Assembly: GCF_015767675.1 (NCBI RefSeq)
Contig: NZ_CP065217.1
Coordinates: forward strand, 3,100,001 to 3,164,000
Length of the DNA stretch: 64,000 nucleotides
Source: Vibrio navarrensis
Lineage (GTDB): Bacteria; Pseudomonadota; Gammaproteobacteria; Enterobacterales; Vibrionaceae
Reading direction: 5' to 3'
Shown: piece after piece, positions 1 through 8,078 of the stretch
Layout of the letters: the number at the start of each line of letters is the position of its first letter
Position numbering within the stretch: the first letter of the stretch is position 1
Made by a program: the position numbers and the translations under genes
Notes under the pieces: model-generated
Seen by the model: the letters and a program-made list of their open reading frames with translations, nothing else
The model's database searches: none
What the model was told of the DNA's origin: nothing

Positions 1-439
1 CGTTTGGCGAGGTAAAATCGACATCACTGGCAACCTGCGCGGTTTGCGCTGCGCTTGAGACCGCTTGACGCAACGCTTCACCATCAAGCGGATAAACGAC
101 TAAGCGCTCGCCAGCCGAAAGACTTTTTTCTATTGGCAAAAGGCGGATCGTCGTGGACGGCGCCAAGGAAGAAGGCAAGCTACTGTAAATTGCACTATTG
201 GTGATAGGTAAAAACTCAATACAGCCGTTGGCAACCAGCACACTGTTTGGCACCGCTTCACGCAGCTCACGACTAAGGCGTTCGGTGACAAAACGCCCTT
301 GTTGAATCAGCGCTTCACGCGCGCTGCTATCGACATAAATGCTTAATCCTTGACGAATCACCGAGCCGAGAAAAAGCCCGACCACCGCCAGCAAGATAAT
401 GGAAATCACCATTTCGATCAGGGTAAAACCACGTTGCAT
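1..439 (-). CDS. mshO: MSHA minor pilin MshO, N-terminal part (cut by window edge)
   Basis: The reading frame starts with MQRGFTLIEMVIS, a type IV prepilin leader with the cleavage point before Phe and Glu at mature position 5. It then runs open to the window edge, so the C-terminal part is missing. MshO is a pseudopilin-like minor subunit of the mannose-sensitive haemagglutinin pilus, processed by the prepilin peptidase in the inner membrane. Its ATG overlaps the mshD stop as TGATG, which implies translational coupling. The identity rests mainly on position downstream of mshD and on the leader. Confidence 0.88.
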   Translation of the reverse strand, partial: MQRGFTLIEMVISIILLAVVGLFLGSVIRQGLSIYVDSSAREALIQQGRFVTERLSRELREAVPNSVLVANGCIEFLPITNSAIYSSLPSSLAPSTTIRLLPIEKSLSAGERLVVYPLDGEALRQAVSSAAQTAQVASDVDFTSPN

Positions 440-1002
440 CAGTAGTTCCCCCGCATGGCGCTAAACGGATAGCGATTGCCCTGCGGGTCAATAATCACCA
501 CAGCAATACGTTTGTAGTGAGTGGCTGTGGCAGCCGCTTGCGCAGAAAAAGAGCCGCCATTGTCCTGCACATAAAACACGCTCACTTCTACCTGATAACG
601 ACGGTATTCATCGGCTCGGTCATCTCCTAGCACATCCACCACCGAGCCATTCAAACCATGAAAGTCATCCACATCGTTATACAAGGTTCGGTCGTTTTCT
701 CCAGCCGCAGTGTCAGGCCCAAGTGAGGTGGGATCAGTGCACAAAGTGCGGCCGGTGGTCGCGACTAACACGCACTCCGGCAGGCCGCCATTGGGGCCAG
801 AGTTGTGATCAAATTGGCGACCGACGATTTCATCGAGCACCGCGCGGCCTAGATCGGCGGCTTTGACCGCCAACACTTGTTCAGCGCTCTGCTGCGAGCG
901 CGGATAGAGCGCCGCCGTCAGGCTGGTGATGGCAATGGCAATCAAGGTGATCACGATGATCATTTCTACTAGAGTAAAACCGCCGCCTCGTTTAACAGCC
1001 AT
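439..1002 (-). CDS. mshD: MSHA minor pilin MshD
   Basis: A 187-residue type IV prepilin. The leader MAVKRGGGFTLVEMIIVITLIAI gives a short basic peptide, the G/F cleavage site, Glu5 and the hydrophobic N-terminal helix. A longer frame starting 14 codons upstream (1044) puts extra residues in front of this compact leader, so the ATG at 1002 is preferred. The start overlaps the mshC stop by 11 bases. A Cys pair (residues about 78 and 84 of the short form) may form a loop. It is a minor, probably tip or priming, component of the MSHA pilus. Confidence 0.9.
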   Translation of the reverse strand: MAVKRGGGFTLVEMIIVITLIAIAITSLTAALYPRSQQSAEQVLAVKAADLGRAVLDEIVGRQFDHNSGPNGGLPECVLVATTGRTLCTDPTSLGPDTAAGENDRTLYNDVDDFHGLNGSVVDVLGDDRADEYRRYQVEVSVFYVQDNGGSFSAQAAATATHYKRIAVVIIDPQGNRYPFSAMRGNY

Positions 1003-1477
1003 AAATATACCCTTGCGTATTAATGCAAATTTGCCGTGTTTCACCGTTTTGTGTGTTGCTTAAGGTGACGGTGCAGATGGCGCTTTGGCACTGCGCCGCA
1101 CGGCCAAGCGCATCAAAATCGAGGTAATTATTGCCTGCATCATTGCTTAAACTGAGCGAAACATCGCTAGCAGCGGCATTTACCACACTGGCGTCATTGG
1201 CATCAAATTGGCTGTTATCACAAGCGCCCGTCAGTTGCGAAAGGGAGACTTGCTTCGCTTCGGTGGCGCTGAGTAGCCAGCGATTGCAATAGCCGCTGCG
1301 CTGCATGGCGCGGCTTTGCACTAAACGCAGCGAGGCAAGCAGCTCGCTTTGTGTGGTGATAGTAGAAAAAGAAGCAGGGCCAGAAAAACGGCTGGCAGCG
1401 TAAACCGAGATGATGCCGAGCAGCAGAATCACCACAATCAGTTCGACTAAAGTAAAGCCATTGGGTTTACGTGCCAT
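992..1477 (-). CDS. mshC: MSHA minor pilin MshC
   Basis: A 161-residue prepilin beginning MARKPNGFTLVELIVVILLLGII, with cleavage predicted between Gly7 and Phe8. The mature part holds several Cys residues near the C-terminus (CQSAIC, QICINTQGYIYGC), typical of the disulfide-stabilised C-terminal domains of minor pilins. It lies between mshA and mshD. A strong hairpin separates it from mshA, so it is probably transcribed at a lower level than the major pilin. The start is well fixed by the leader. Confidence 0.92.
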   Translation of the reverse strand: MARKPNGFTLVELIVVILLLGIISVYAASRFSGPASFSTITTQSELLASLRLVQSRAMQRSGYCNRWLLSATEAKQVSLSQLTGACDNSQFDANDASVVNAAASDVSLSLSNDAGNNYLDFDALGRAAQCQSAICTVTLSNTQNGETRQICINTQGYIYGC

Positions 1478-1499
1478 AAAGATACGGAGTTAAGATTTA

Positions 1500-1527
1500 G
1501 AAAATAAAGGCCAGCGTCGCTGGCCTT
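1500..1527 (-). terminator. Hairpin terminator/attenuator directly behind mshA
   Basis: A perfect 9-bp stem AAGGCCAGC/GCTGGCCTT (1507-1515 with 1519-1527). On the minus strand it is followed by the T-rich stretch TTTATTTT. It starts 12 bases past the mshA stop and lies before mshC, inside the structural operon. It probably stops part of the transcripts and lets the major pilin exceed the minor pilins. Confidence 0.75.
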
Positions 1528-1538
1528 GAGAGAACGAT

Positions 1539-2033
1539 TTAACAACCAGTATCAACAACAGCCGTAATCGGCGAAGCACTAGATGTTGCAGGTTCGCTGT
1601 ATGATACATAACAATTTGTAGCTACAATACCTGCAGCATCTCTGTTTGTATCTGAAGAGAATGTGACAAAATATTGAGCTCCCAAAACTGCAGCTCCGCC
1701 TGAAATAGCCACATTCCAATCACCAGGTAATCCAGTCACAGCAAGCTCAATGCCATCAGCGGCGGCTGTTGGATAGCCAAAACTAGTAGCGACTCCCTCT
1801 GCTCTAGGAGTAGTTGTTGCACCTTTCGATACAGTTTCTTCGCCTCGAATAGCAGACTTGCCATAAACAATCCCCGCAGCACCATCAATCGCGCCTTTTA
1901 ATCCTTGCAGTGATGCTCCGCGCGCGTCACCCTGAAGATTCAGAAAACGAGGCGCTGCAGTGACTGCTAGGATACCCAAAATAACTATTACCACCACCAA
2001 TTCGATTAGGGTGAAACCGCCTTGTCTTTTCAT
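1539..2033 (-). CDS. mshA: MSHA major pilin MshA
   Basis: A 164-residue type IVa prepilin starting [24 protein letters not shown], with cleavage after Gly6 and Glu at mature position 5. MshA polymerises into the mannose-sensitive haemagglutinin pilus used for surface attachment and biofilm start. The C-terminus carries two cysteines, Cys141 and Cys164, which should close the D-region loop. The loop is rich in Ser, Ala, Thr and Pro (residues 147-158). The gene is visibly more AT-rich and uses more A/T-ending codons than the genes on either side, as expected for a variable surface antigen exchanged by recombination. A hairpin follows the stop. Confidence 0.96.
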   Translation of the reverse strand: MKRQGGFTLIELVVVIVILGILAVTAAPRFLNLQGDARGASLQGLKGAIDGAAGIVYGKSAIRGEETVSKGATTTPRAEGVATSFGYPTAAADGIELAVTGLPGDWNVAISGGAAVLGAQYFVTFSSDTNRDAAGIVATNCYVSYSEPATSSASPITAVVDTGC

Positions 2034-2069
2034 AGTGTTCTCTCTCTATGTTCAATCATCAACGCAGGA

Positions 2070-2654
2070 TTACTGCAACGTTACGGTCACACGACCATTT
2101 TTCACTTCATATTCAAACTGATGAGCGGTGTTGCCATCGAGCTGAATATAGGTACATTTGGCATCGGTATTGTTGGCCGATGCCGAATATTTAAAACCGC
2201 TGTCGCTGCTGGTACTTGAGCCAGCGATGCCCACTTTCGGTGGGTTTTGCAACAGATTATCCATTAAGTCTACACACATTTGGTCGGTTAGCGCACTCGG
2301 ATAGCTTGAGGCATCGCCCGCTAATCCCCACGGGTAGCCATCGCGAAAGCCAGTGTCATTGCCGGAGGCATCTTTACTGCGCGTTAACCAAAAGTCTACT
2401 CCGTCGTAATTGACGTTGTTTTGATCCTGACCACCTATCGTGACAGAAGGGCGCGCCAGCGCTTCCCATTGCGCGCGAGCAGAGAGTACGCCGGTGGCAA
2501 AACCGCCCGCCACGCCTTCCACACTGGCTTTTTTCGCTGCATCGGTGACATCAAGAAAACGCGGTAAAGCGGCTACCGCCAGCAAACCGACCACAACGAT
2601 CACCACCACCAATTCAACTAAAGAAAAACCGCTTTGTTTCTGCTTCTGTTTCAT
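2070..2654 (-). CDS. mshB: MSHA pilin-like protein MshB
   Basis: A 194-residue prepilin. The leader MKQKQKQSGFSLVELVVVIVVVGLLAVAALPRFLDV has the cleavage site before Phe10 and Glu at mature position 5. The ALPRFLDV block resembles the APRFLNL block of MshA, so the two look like paralogues. It is the first gene of the structural (pilin) operon, 75 bases after mshF, with a good -10 element in that gap. In V. cholerae MshB is a minor pilin. Confidence 0.93.
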   Translation of the reverse strand: MKQKQKQSGFSLVELVVVIVVVGLLAVAALPRFLDVTDAAKKASVEGVAGGFATGVLSARAQWEALARPSVTIGGQDQNNVNYDGVDFWLTRSKDASGNDTGFRDGYPWGLAGDASSYPSALTDQMCVDLMDNLLQNPPKVGIAGSSTSSDSGFKYSASANNTDAKCTYIQLDGNTAHQFEYEVKNGRVTVTLQ

Positions 2655-2681
2655 AACAAACCTTCTATTAACTGCTTACTC

Positions 2682-2687
2682 ATTATA
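2682..2687 (-). promoter_or_regulatory. Candidate -10 element of the pilin operon promoter
   Basis: A perfect TATAAT on the minus strand, 28 bases before the mshB start and within the 75-base mshF-mshB gap. The -35 region is poor, so an activator may be needed. It fits the known split of the V. cholerae locus into a secretory and a structural operon. Confidence 0.45.
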
Positions 2688-2729
2688 CCCAGTTCTGCAA
2701 GAGGATACACAGCAAGGCGTCAAAAAAAC

Positions 2730-3185
2730 TCATTCTGACAAAATGTCGGCGCTGATTTTTTGTATTTTATCTTTTTGATAAACCACAATTATCTGCTTAA
2801 AACCATAATCAAACTCACATTGATAAGCTTGATTTATCCATCGTTCACGCACAGCTTGCAGTGATGAATCTAAAATCTTGCCATCGGGATAGTGCAATGC
2901 CAGCCAACGCTGACAGACAAACTGCTCCTGCTCATCGACTAAAGGCACCCAGCCGTAGCGCGTAAGCGGAATAACTTGACCTTCCACCACAATCTGCGCT
3001 GGTTTTCCCTGCAAAAGCCATTCCTGCTTATACTGATTGGCCACTTCCAGCATGCGCCGCGCCGCCAGTTCCGTCCCGGCCTTGTACGCTTCCAGCTCAA
3101 CGGGCTGCCATACGCGAGCAAAGACGGCCACGATGCTCGCGACAATCGACATCCACATCACAAGCAACATCAGTTGTTTAAACAC
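2730..3185 (-). CDS. mshF: MSHA biogenesis protein MshF
   Basis: A 151-residue protein with one N-terminal membrane segment (about residues 5-24) and a periplasmic remainder. It is named from its place: last gene of the secretory operon, two bases after mshG, followed by the mshB promoter region. It has no G/F prepilin cleavage motif, so it is not a classic prepilin. Its exact role in pilus assembly is not established, and nothing in the sequence settles it. Confidence 0.85.
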   Translation of the reverse strand: MFKQLMLLVMWMSIVASIVAVFARVWQPVELEAYKAGTELAARRMLEVANQYKQEWLLQGKPAQIVVEGQVIPLTRYGWVPLVDEQEQFVCQRWLALHYPDGKILDSSLQAVRERWINQAYQCEFDYGFKQIIVVYQKDKIQKISADILSE

Positions 3186-3187
3186 GG

Positions 3188-4408
3188 CTAACCCTTAATC
3201 GCATCGAGCATTCCCCACATCGGCAGGAAGATGCCCAGTGCCAATATCAACACCATCGAAGCGACCACCACCAGCAAAATCGGCTCGATGCGCGCCGTAA
3301 GGGTTTTGAGATCGTAATCCACTTCGCGATCATAAAAGTCCGCCACTTCGAGCAGCAGCTCATCAATTCGCCCCGTCTCTTCACCGACCGAGATCATCTG
3401 GATCACCAGCGGGGTAAAAATACCGCTGTTGATCGCCGTGGTGGAGATGGCGCTACCCGCTTCGATCGCCGCTTTCATTTCCAAAATGCGCAGTTCGAGA
3501 AAGCGATTGCCGATCGCTTCCGCCGAGAGTGCCAGCGACTGGTTAAGCGGCACGCCCGCTTTTAGCATCAGCGCAAAGGTGCGCGAAAAACGCGACAACT
3601 GCGCCCGATTAACCACGCCGCCGACCACGGGCAATTTCAAGCGCCACTTGTCCCAGCGCTCTCTGCCGTTGCTAGTGCCGACCCAAGCGCGAAACGCGAA
3701 TACTAAGCCGACAATGCCGCCGAGCAGTAGCATCCAGTAGTTAACAAAAAACTCCGACATGCCAATCAAGATGCGTGTTGGTAACGGCAGATCAACGCCA
3801 AAGCGGCTAAACATCGAGGCAAACTGCGGGATCACTTTGACGTTGAGCACAAACATCGCCACCAAGATAAAGCTGATCACGAACGTCGGGTAACGCATCG
3901 CGGTTTTGATCCGCTTGCGCGTTTCCAGATCTTGCTCATAGTAAGTGGCCAGTTGCTGCAACGCTTGATCCAGCCGACCGGTATTCTCACCAACGTTGAT
4001 CATCGAAACAAATAGCGGGCTAAACACCTTGCTGTGCATCTGCATCGCCGCCGACAAACTGCGTCCGTTGGTCAGCTCTGTCACCACCTCTTCCAGTGCC
4101 GCTTTGAGCTGTTTGTTTTCGCAGTTTTGCACCAGACCGCGCATTGAGCGCAGCAAAGGCACGCCCGCTTTGGTAAGGCTAAACAGTTGGCGACAAAACA
4201 GCACCAAAATTTCCAGTGGAATGGCGGGCGTCAGCAAGCCGCGCAAATTAAATTGGCTGCCGCCTGCGCTTTTGCCTTGGCGAATCTCAATCGGGATAAT
4301 GCCACGGCTCATCAGTTGCTCGGCCGCCGCCTCGGAGGTGACTGCATCAATCTGTCCGCTGGTTTTGTTGCCGTCTAGGGTGCGCCCTTGATACCGAAAT
4401 GTCGCCAT
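3188..4408 (-). CDS. mshG: MSHA platform protein MshG (GspF/PilC family)
   Basis: A 406-residue inner-membrane platform protein of the T2SSF family. It begins MATFRYQGRTLDGNKTSGQID, as these proteins do, and holds two related cytoplasmic helical domains (about 70-195 and 275-395). Three membrane segments lie near residues 170-190, 220-240 and 375-400. The repeated NVGENTGRLDQAL / SVGEETGRIDELL motifs are the family hallmark. It should couple the MshE ATPase to pilin extrusion. It sits 8 bases behind mshE. Confidence 0.96.
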   Translation of the reverse strand: MATFRYQGRTLDGNKTSGQIDAVTSEAAAEQLMSRGIIPIEIRQGKSAGGSQFNLRGLLTPAIPLEILVLFCRQLFSLTKAGVPLLRSMRGLVQNCENKQLKAALEEVVTELTNGRSLSAAMQMHSKVFSPLFVSMINVGENTGRLDQALQQLATYYEQDLETRKRIKTAMRYPTFVISFILVAMFVLNVKVIPQFASMFSRFGVDLPLPTRILIGMSEFFVNYWMLLLGGIVGLVFAFRAWVGTSNGRERWDKWRLKLPVVGGVVNRAQLSRFSRTFALMLKAGVPLNQSLALSAEAIGNRFLELRILEMKAAIEAGSAISTTAINSGIFTPLVIQMISVGEETGRIDELLLEVADFYDREVDYDLKTLTARIEPILLVVVASMVLILALGIFLPMWGMLDAIKG

Positions 4409-4416
4409 AGTTTCCC

Positions 4417-6141
4417 TTAAAGCAGAATCGCGTCAGCGTGGCCGGAGGTATCCCCTTCGCCCAGCGTCATCACTTCATCCAGGCTGACCACCCCTTGCAG
4501 CGCCAGCTCCATCGCCGACGCCAACAGCGGTTTGTAGTTTTCGCTGCGTCTCGCCGCCTCGGCAAAACCGACCGCATCATTGGCGCGCAGTGCGTCTATC
4601 ATGCGGTGATCGAGCTCCAACATTTCAAACACACCGATACGACCACGATACCCGGTTAAGTTGCAGTTCTGGCAACCTCGCCCTTTGACAAAGCGCGCTT
4701 CGGTCTGATTGGGAAAGCGCTGACTCAGCCACGCTTGGCGCGCCTCATCGACGCTCTCTTCGGTTTTGCAATCGGGGCAGATGCGCCGCACCAGACGCTG
4801 CGCCACCACCGCACGCACCGCGCTGGCGACCAGATAACCCGGCGCGCCCATGTCTATCATGCGTAGCGCGCTATCCACCGCATCATTAGTGTGTAGGGTA
4901 CTGAGCACCAAGTGACCCGTCAGGGCAGCGCGCAGGCCAATCTCGACCGTCTCCTGATCACGCATCTCACCAATCAGGATGATGTCTGGATCTTGGCGCA
5001 AGAAGGTGCGCAGCACGGTGGAAAAGTCGAGATCAATCTTCGGGTTGATCTGCACTTGGTTCACCCGCGACAAGCGATACTCAACCGGATCTTCGGCGGT
5101 GATGATCTTTTTGCCCGGCTGATTGAGCTCGGTAAGCGCGCCATACAAGGTGGTGGTTTTGCCCGAACCCGTTGGCCCTGTAACCAAAATCATGCCGTGC
5201 GGACGTTTTAACTGGCGGCGTAATCTCAGCAGAAGATCCTCCGGTAAACCGGACTCTTCCAGTTTGCGCACCCCGCTCGACTGATTGAGCAAACGCATCA
5301 CCACCGATTCGCCGTATTGCACCGGCATGGTCGAGAGACGCACGTCAACCGACTGCCCTTTGGCGCGAATGTTAAAGCGCCCATCTTGCGGCAGACGCTT
5401 TTCTGAAATATCCAGATTGGCCATCAACTTAAGGCGCAGCACCAACGCAGGCGCAATGTTGACTTCGTTGAGTAAGGTTTCATGCAAGATGCCATCGATA
5501 CGCTGGCGCAGACGCAATACATTGGCATCCGGCTCGATGTGAATGTCGGACGCGGCAACCTGAATTGCATCTTCAAACATGGAATTGATCAGCTTCACCA
5601 CGGTCACTTCGTCGCTGTCGTCGTCTTCGAGGCTGTAATCAAAACTGTCGTTGCCTTGATGCTCGGCCTGCAGCTGTTCGGCGAAAGTGGCGATCTCTTT
5701 GGTGCGGCGATAATAGCGATCAAAGCTTTCCACCAGTTGCCGCTCTGGGGTGATGACAAACTCCAACCCATACTGACCAAGCTGACCAAGCAGCGCCTCC
5801 TGCGCAATCAGATCGGCCGGGTCACTCATCGCCACGCGCAAGGTGTCACCTTGCTGGCCAATCACCAACGCACGCAGACGGCGAGCATGCACCTCGGGCA
5901 GCAGTTGCACCGCATCAATGTCGACCATGGCGCGGCTTAAATCGATCAACGGCAGATTGAGTTGTTGAGAGAGAAACGCCAGCATCTGCTGTTCGGTGAG
6001 AAAGCCGAGATCAATAAGGGTATCGCCAAGCTTGCGGCCACTGCTGCCTTGCACGCTCAACGCCTGATTGAGTTGGGTTTCGTTGATGATCCCCTCTTCA
6101 ACCAGCAGATCACCCAGTCGTTTTCTTAAGCGAACTTTCAT
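4417..6141 (-). CDS. mshE: MSHA pilus extension ATPase MshE with c-di-GMP-binding N-domain
   Basis: A 574-residue GspE/PilB-type secretion ATPase. Walker A is GPTGSGKT (322-329) and the Walker B-like motif is ILIGEMRD (388-395). The zinc-binding tetracysteine is Cys455, Cys458, Cys490 and Cys493. The N-terminus carries two tandem MshEN motifs, RLGDLLVEEGII (8-19) and KLGDTLIDLGFL (37-48), the known c-di-GMP-binding module. The pilus motor should therefore be switched on by c-di-GMP. A longer frame up to 6297 exists, but the RLGD block right after MKVRLRK fixes the start at 6141, overlapping the mshN stop as ATGA. Confidence 0.96.
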   Translation of the reverse strand: MKVRLRKRLGDLLVEEGIINETQLNQALSVQGSSGRKLGDTLIDLGFLTEQQMLAFLSQQLNLPLIDLSRAMVDIDAVQLLPEVHARRLRALVIGQQGDTLRVAMSDPADLIAQEALLGQLGQYGLEFVITPERQLVESFDRYYRRTKEIATFAEQLQAEHQGNDSFDYSLEDDDSDEVTVVKLINSMFEDAIQVAASDIHIEPDANVLRLRQRIDGILHETLLNEVNIAPALVLRLKLMANLDISEKRLPQDGRFNIRAKGQSVDVRLSTMPVQYGESVVMRLLNQSSGVRKLEESGLPEDLLLRLRRQLKRPHGMILVTGPTGSGKTTTLYGALTELNQPGKKIITAEDPVEYRLSRVNQVQINPKIDLDFSTVLRTFLRQDPDIILIGEMRDQETVEIGLRAALTGHLVLSTLHTNDAVDSALRMIDMGAPGYLVASAVRAVVAQRLVRRICPDCKTEESVDEARQAWLSQRFPNQTEARFVKGRGCQNCNLTGYRGRIGVFEMLELDHRMIDALRANDAVGFAEAARRSENYKPLLASAMELALQGVVSLDEVMTLGEGDTSGHADAILL

Positions 6142-7235
6142 TGCACACTCTCCAACTCTTGCAATACTTTGAGGCGCTCTTGAATAAAGCGCTGCGACTG
6201 ACTGGAAATGCCCATTTTTTGCAGTGCCGTTTGGTAAGACACTTTGGCATCTTTTAGCTGCATGGCGCGCTCTTGCTGTATTGCCACCCCCAGCCACCAG
6301 CGCGCATTGTCACTGTCTAGCTGGATCAGTTGCTGATAGCTCTCTAAGGCAATCTCGTCTTTTTTCAGTTTTTGCGCCAGCGCAGCACGCATCGCCAAGT
6401 AATCTTTGCTCGGTGCAGAGCTTAGTGCCAATAAAGGGCTAAGCGCCGCTTCTTCTTGATCGGCTTTGAGTAGCATTTTCGCCAGTGCCAAGCGCAGCGT
6501 TTCGCCTTCCGGGTTAAGGTTAATACCGGTTTGCAATAGCTCATACGCCTTGCGGTTATCCCCTTTGCCAAAATAGAGCGTCGCCAATTTTTGCCGCGTC
6601 ATTTCATCGTTAGCGGTGTAACGCAGCGCTTCGTTGTAGGACGACAAAGCAGTTTGCAGATCGCCCGCATCGAGCGCTTTTTCTGCACGACTGACCGACT
6701 TTTCCGCCAGTTGTGCAGGTGTCAGTTCCACTTGCTCAATCACCATAGAGACGTTAGATGGTTCGCTTTCACTGGCGATTGTTGCCCTTGGCGTCTTTTC
6801 TTCTGCTTTTACCGTCATGACCGCGGGTTTACTGGTCGAGCTTTTCTCTTGTATCACAGGGCGAATACTGGGAACTGGTCGTTTTTCTTCTGTTTTTTTC
6901 TGTGGCACTGCAACCGATAAAGCAGGTTCGCTTTGCGTGAGCAACTCAGTTGGCGGCGTTTTTAAGGTCGGAGAAAGAGTCGCCGCGGGTTGAAGCGGCG
7001 CTACGGTTGGGGCAGAAACGGCCATGCTGTTTATCAGCGCTGGTTGCTGCGTACTAGACTGCGTAACTGCCCAGCCGCCCACGGCGAGGCTTAAGCTAAA
7101 CCCGACAACGAGCCAGAGAAAAGGCTTACTGGACGGTAAGTGCGGGATCTCCGCTCGTTGCAATTGAGCTGTGGTTTGTTTTTTACTCGCCAATTCGGCC
7201 AGCGCTTGGTTAATTTCGCTCAAGTATGACTCCAT
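6138..7235 (-). CDS. mshN: MSHA biogenesis TPR protein MshN
   Basis: A protein of about 365 residues. It has a short cytoplasmic N-terminus, one membrane segment (KPFLWLVVGFSLSLAVGGW), a Pro/Ala/Thr/Ser-rich periplasmic linker with many PTL/PPT stretches, and C-terminal TPR repeats (from about residue 180). TPR proteins in pilus systems commonly help secretin or platform assembly; that role is inferred here. The start is uncertain: ATG at 7235 is used, while an in-frame TTG lies three codons upstream. Either way it overlaps the end of mshM. Confidence 0.88.
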   Translation of the reverse strand: MESYLSEINQALAELASKKQTTAQLQRAEIPHLPSSKPFLWLVVGFSLSLAVGGWAVTQSSTQQPALINSMAVSAPTVAPLQPAATLSPTLKTPPTELLTQSEPALSVAVPQKKTEEKRPVPSIRPVIQEKSSTSKPAVMTVKAEEKTPRATIASESEPSNVSMVIEQVELTPAQLAEKSVSRAEKALDAGDLQTALSSYNEALRYTANDEMTRQKLATLYFGKGDNRKAYELLQTGINLNPEGETLRLALAKMLLKADQEEAALSPLLALSSAPSKDYLAMRAALAQKLKKDEIALESYQQLIQLDSDNARWWLGVAIQQERAMQLKDAKVSYQTALQKMGISSQSQRFIQERLKVLQELESVQ

Positions 7236-8065
7236 CCCCACCAAATCGGGGTCGTAAACATCGGTTTGCGGGCATCAAAGGTATCCTGCATCGCCAGATA
7301 GAGATGACGGTTTGTTACCGTGACACTTTGCTGCTGATAGGCCAGCAACAAGGCTTTGTGGCAAAGCTGATTCATCAACCTCGGGATCCCTTTTGCGCTA
7401 CGCCACAGCGCTTTTTTCTGCTCCAGAGTCAGCAAATCACTCCTGCCACCAGCTTTACTCAGCCGATTATCGAGATACGCGACCCCTTCAGCCACCGTGA
7501 GCGGACGCAAGGTACAATTGAAGGTGATGCGTTGGCGCAGTTGTCTGAGCTCGTGCAGCGCCATGCGCTCATCCAGCTCAGGCTGACCAAACAGGACGAT
7601 CTGCAACAGTTTGTCTTGCTCGGTTTCCAAATTGCCAAACAGGCGCAGTGTTTCCAGCGCCTCTAGTGGCAGGGCTTGCGCTTCATCAAGCAAGAGCACC
7701 GTCGGCTTGTGCTCGCGCTTGGCGGCAATTAACGCCTGCTGAATACGTGGCACCACATCGATGGGCTCCACTGAGCTTAATCCGAGCTCACGCGCCACCG
7801 CCATTTGCAGCTCGCTACCGGAGAGCACCGGAGTGGGCAGATAGACCAGTTGCGCATGACCGCTTAGCTGTTCAATCAGCATGCGGCACAGCATAGTTTT
7901 TCCCGTGCCCACTTCTCCGGTTACTTTGATCACCCCTTCGCCCATCTCTAGCGCTGCGAGCACAGTTTGAATCGCCTCATAGTGAGGCGCCAAGCCTAAA
8001 AACAGCTCGGTATTGGGCGTTAATGAAAACGGTGCAAAGTGAAAACCAAAGTGTTGCCAATACAT
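7220..8065 (-). CDS. mshM: MSHA biogenesis ATPase MshM (ExeA/GspA-like AAA)
   Basis: A 281-residue AAA+ ATPase. Walker A is GEVGTGKT (about residues 48-55) and Walker B is LLLDEAQ. The start MYWQHFGFHFAPFSLTPN is the usual opening of ExeA/GspA-type proteins, which supports the ATG at 8065 rather than the longer frame. Family members help insert or organise the secretin in the cell wall. It follows the secretin gene mshL by 13 bases, which agrees with such a role. Confidence 0.93.
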   Translation of the reverse strand: MYWQHFGFHFAPFSLTPNTELFLGLAPHYEAIQTVLAALEMGEGVIKVTGEVGTGKTMLCRMLIEQLSGHAQLVYLPTPVLSGSELQMAVARELGLSSVEPIDVVPRIQQALIAAKREHKPTVLLLDEAQALPLEALETLRLFGNLETEQDKLLQIVLFGQPELDERMALHELRQLRQRITFNCTLRPLTVAEGVAYLDNRLSKAGGRSDLLTLEQKKALWRSAKGIPRLMNQLCHKALLLAYQQQSVTVTNRHLYLAMQDTFDARKPMFTTPIWWGWSHT

Positions 8066-8078
8066 GCTTTTTCCGCAG

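Noticed and set aside
4417..6297. A longer MshE starting at 6297
   Set aside because: The extra 52 codons overlap mshN and are not conserved in type; the MshEN motif begins directly after MKVRLRK.
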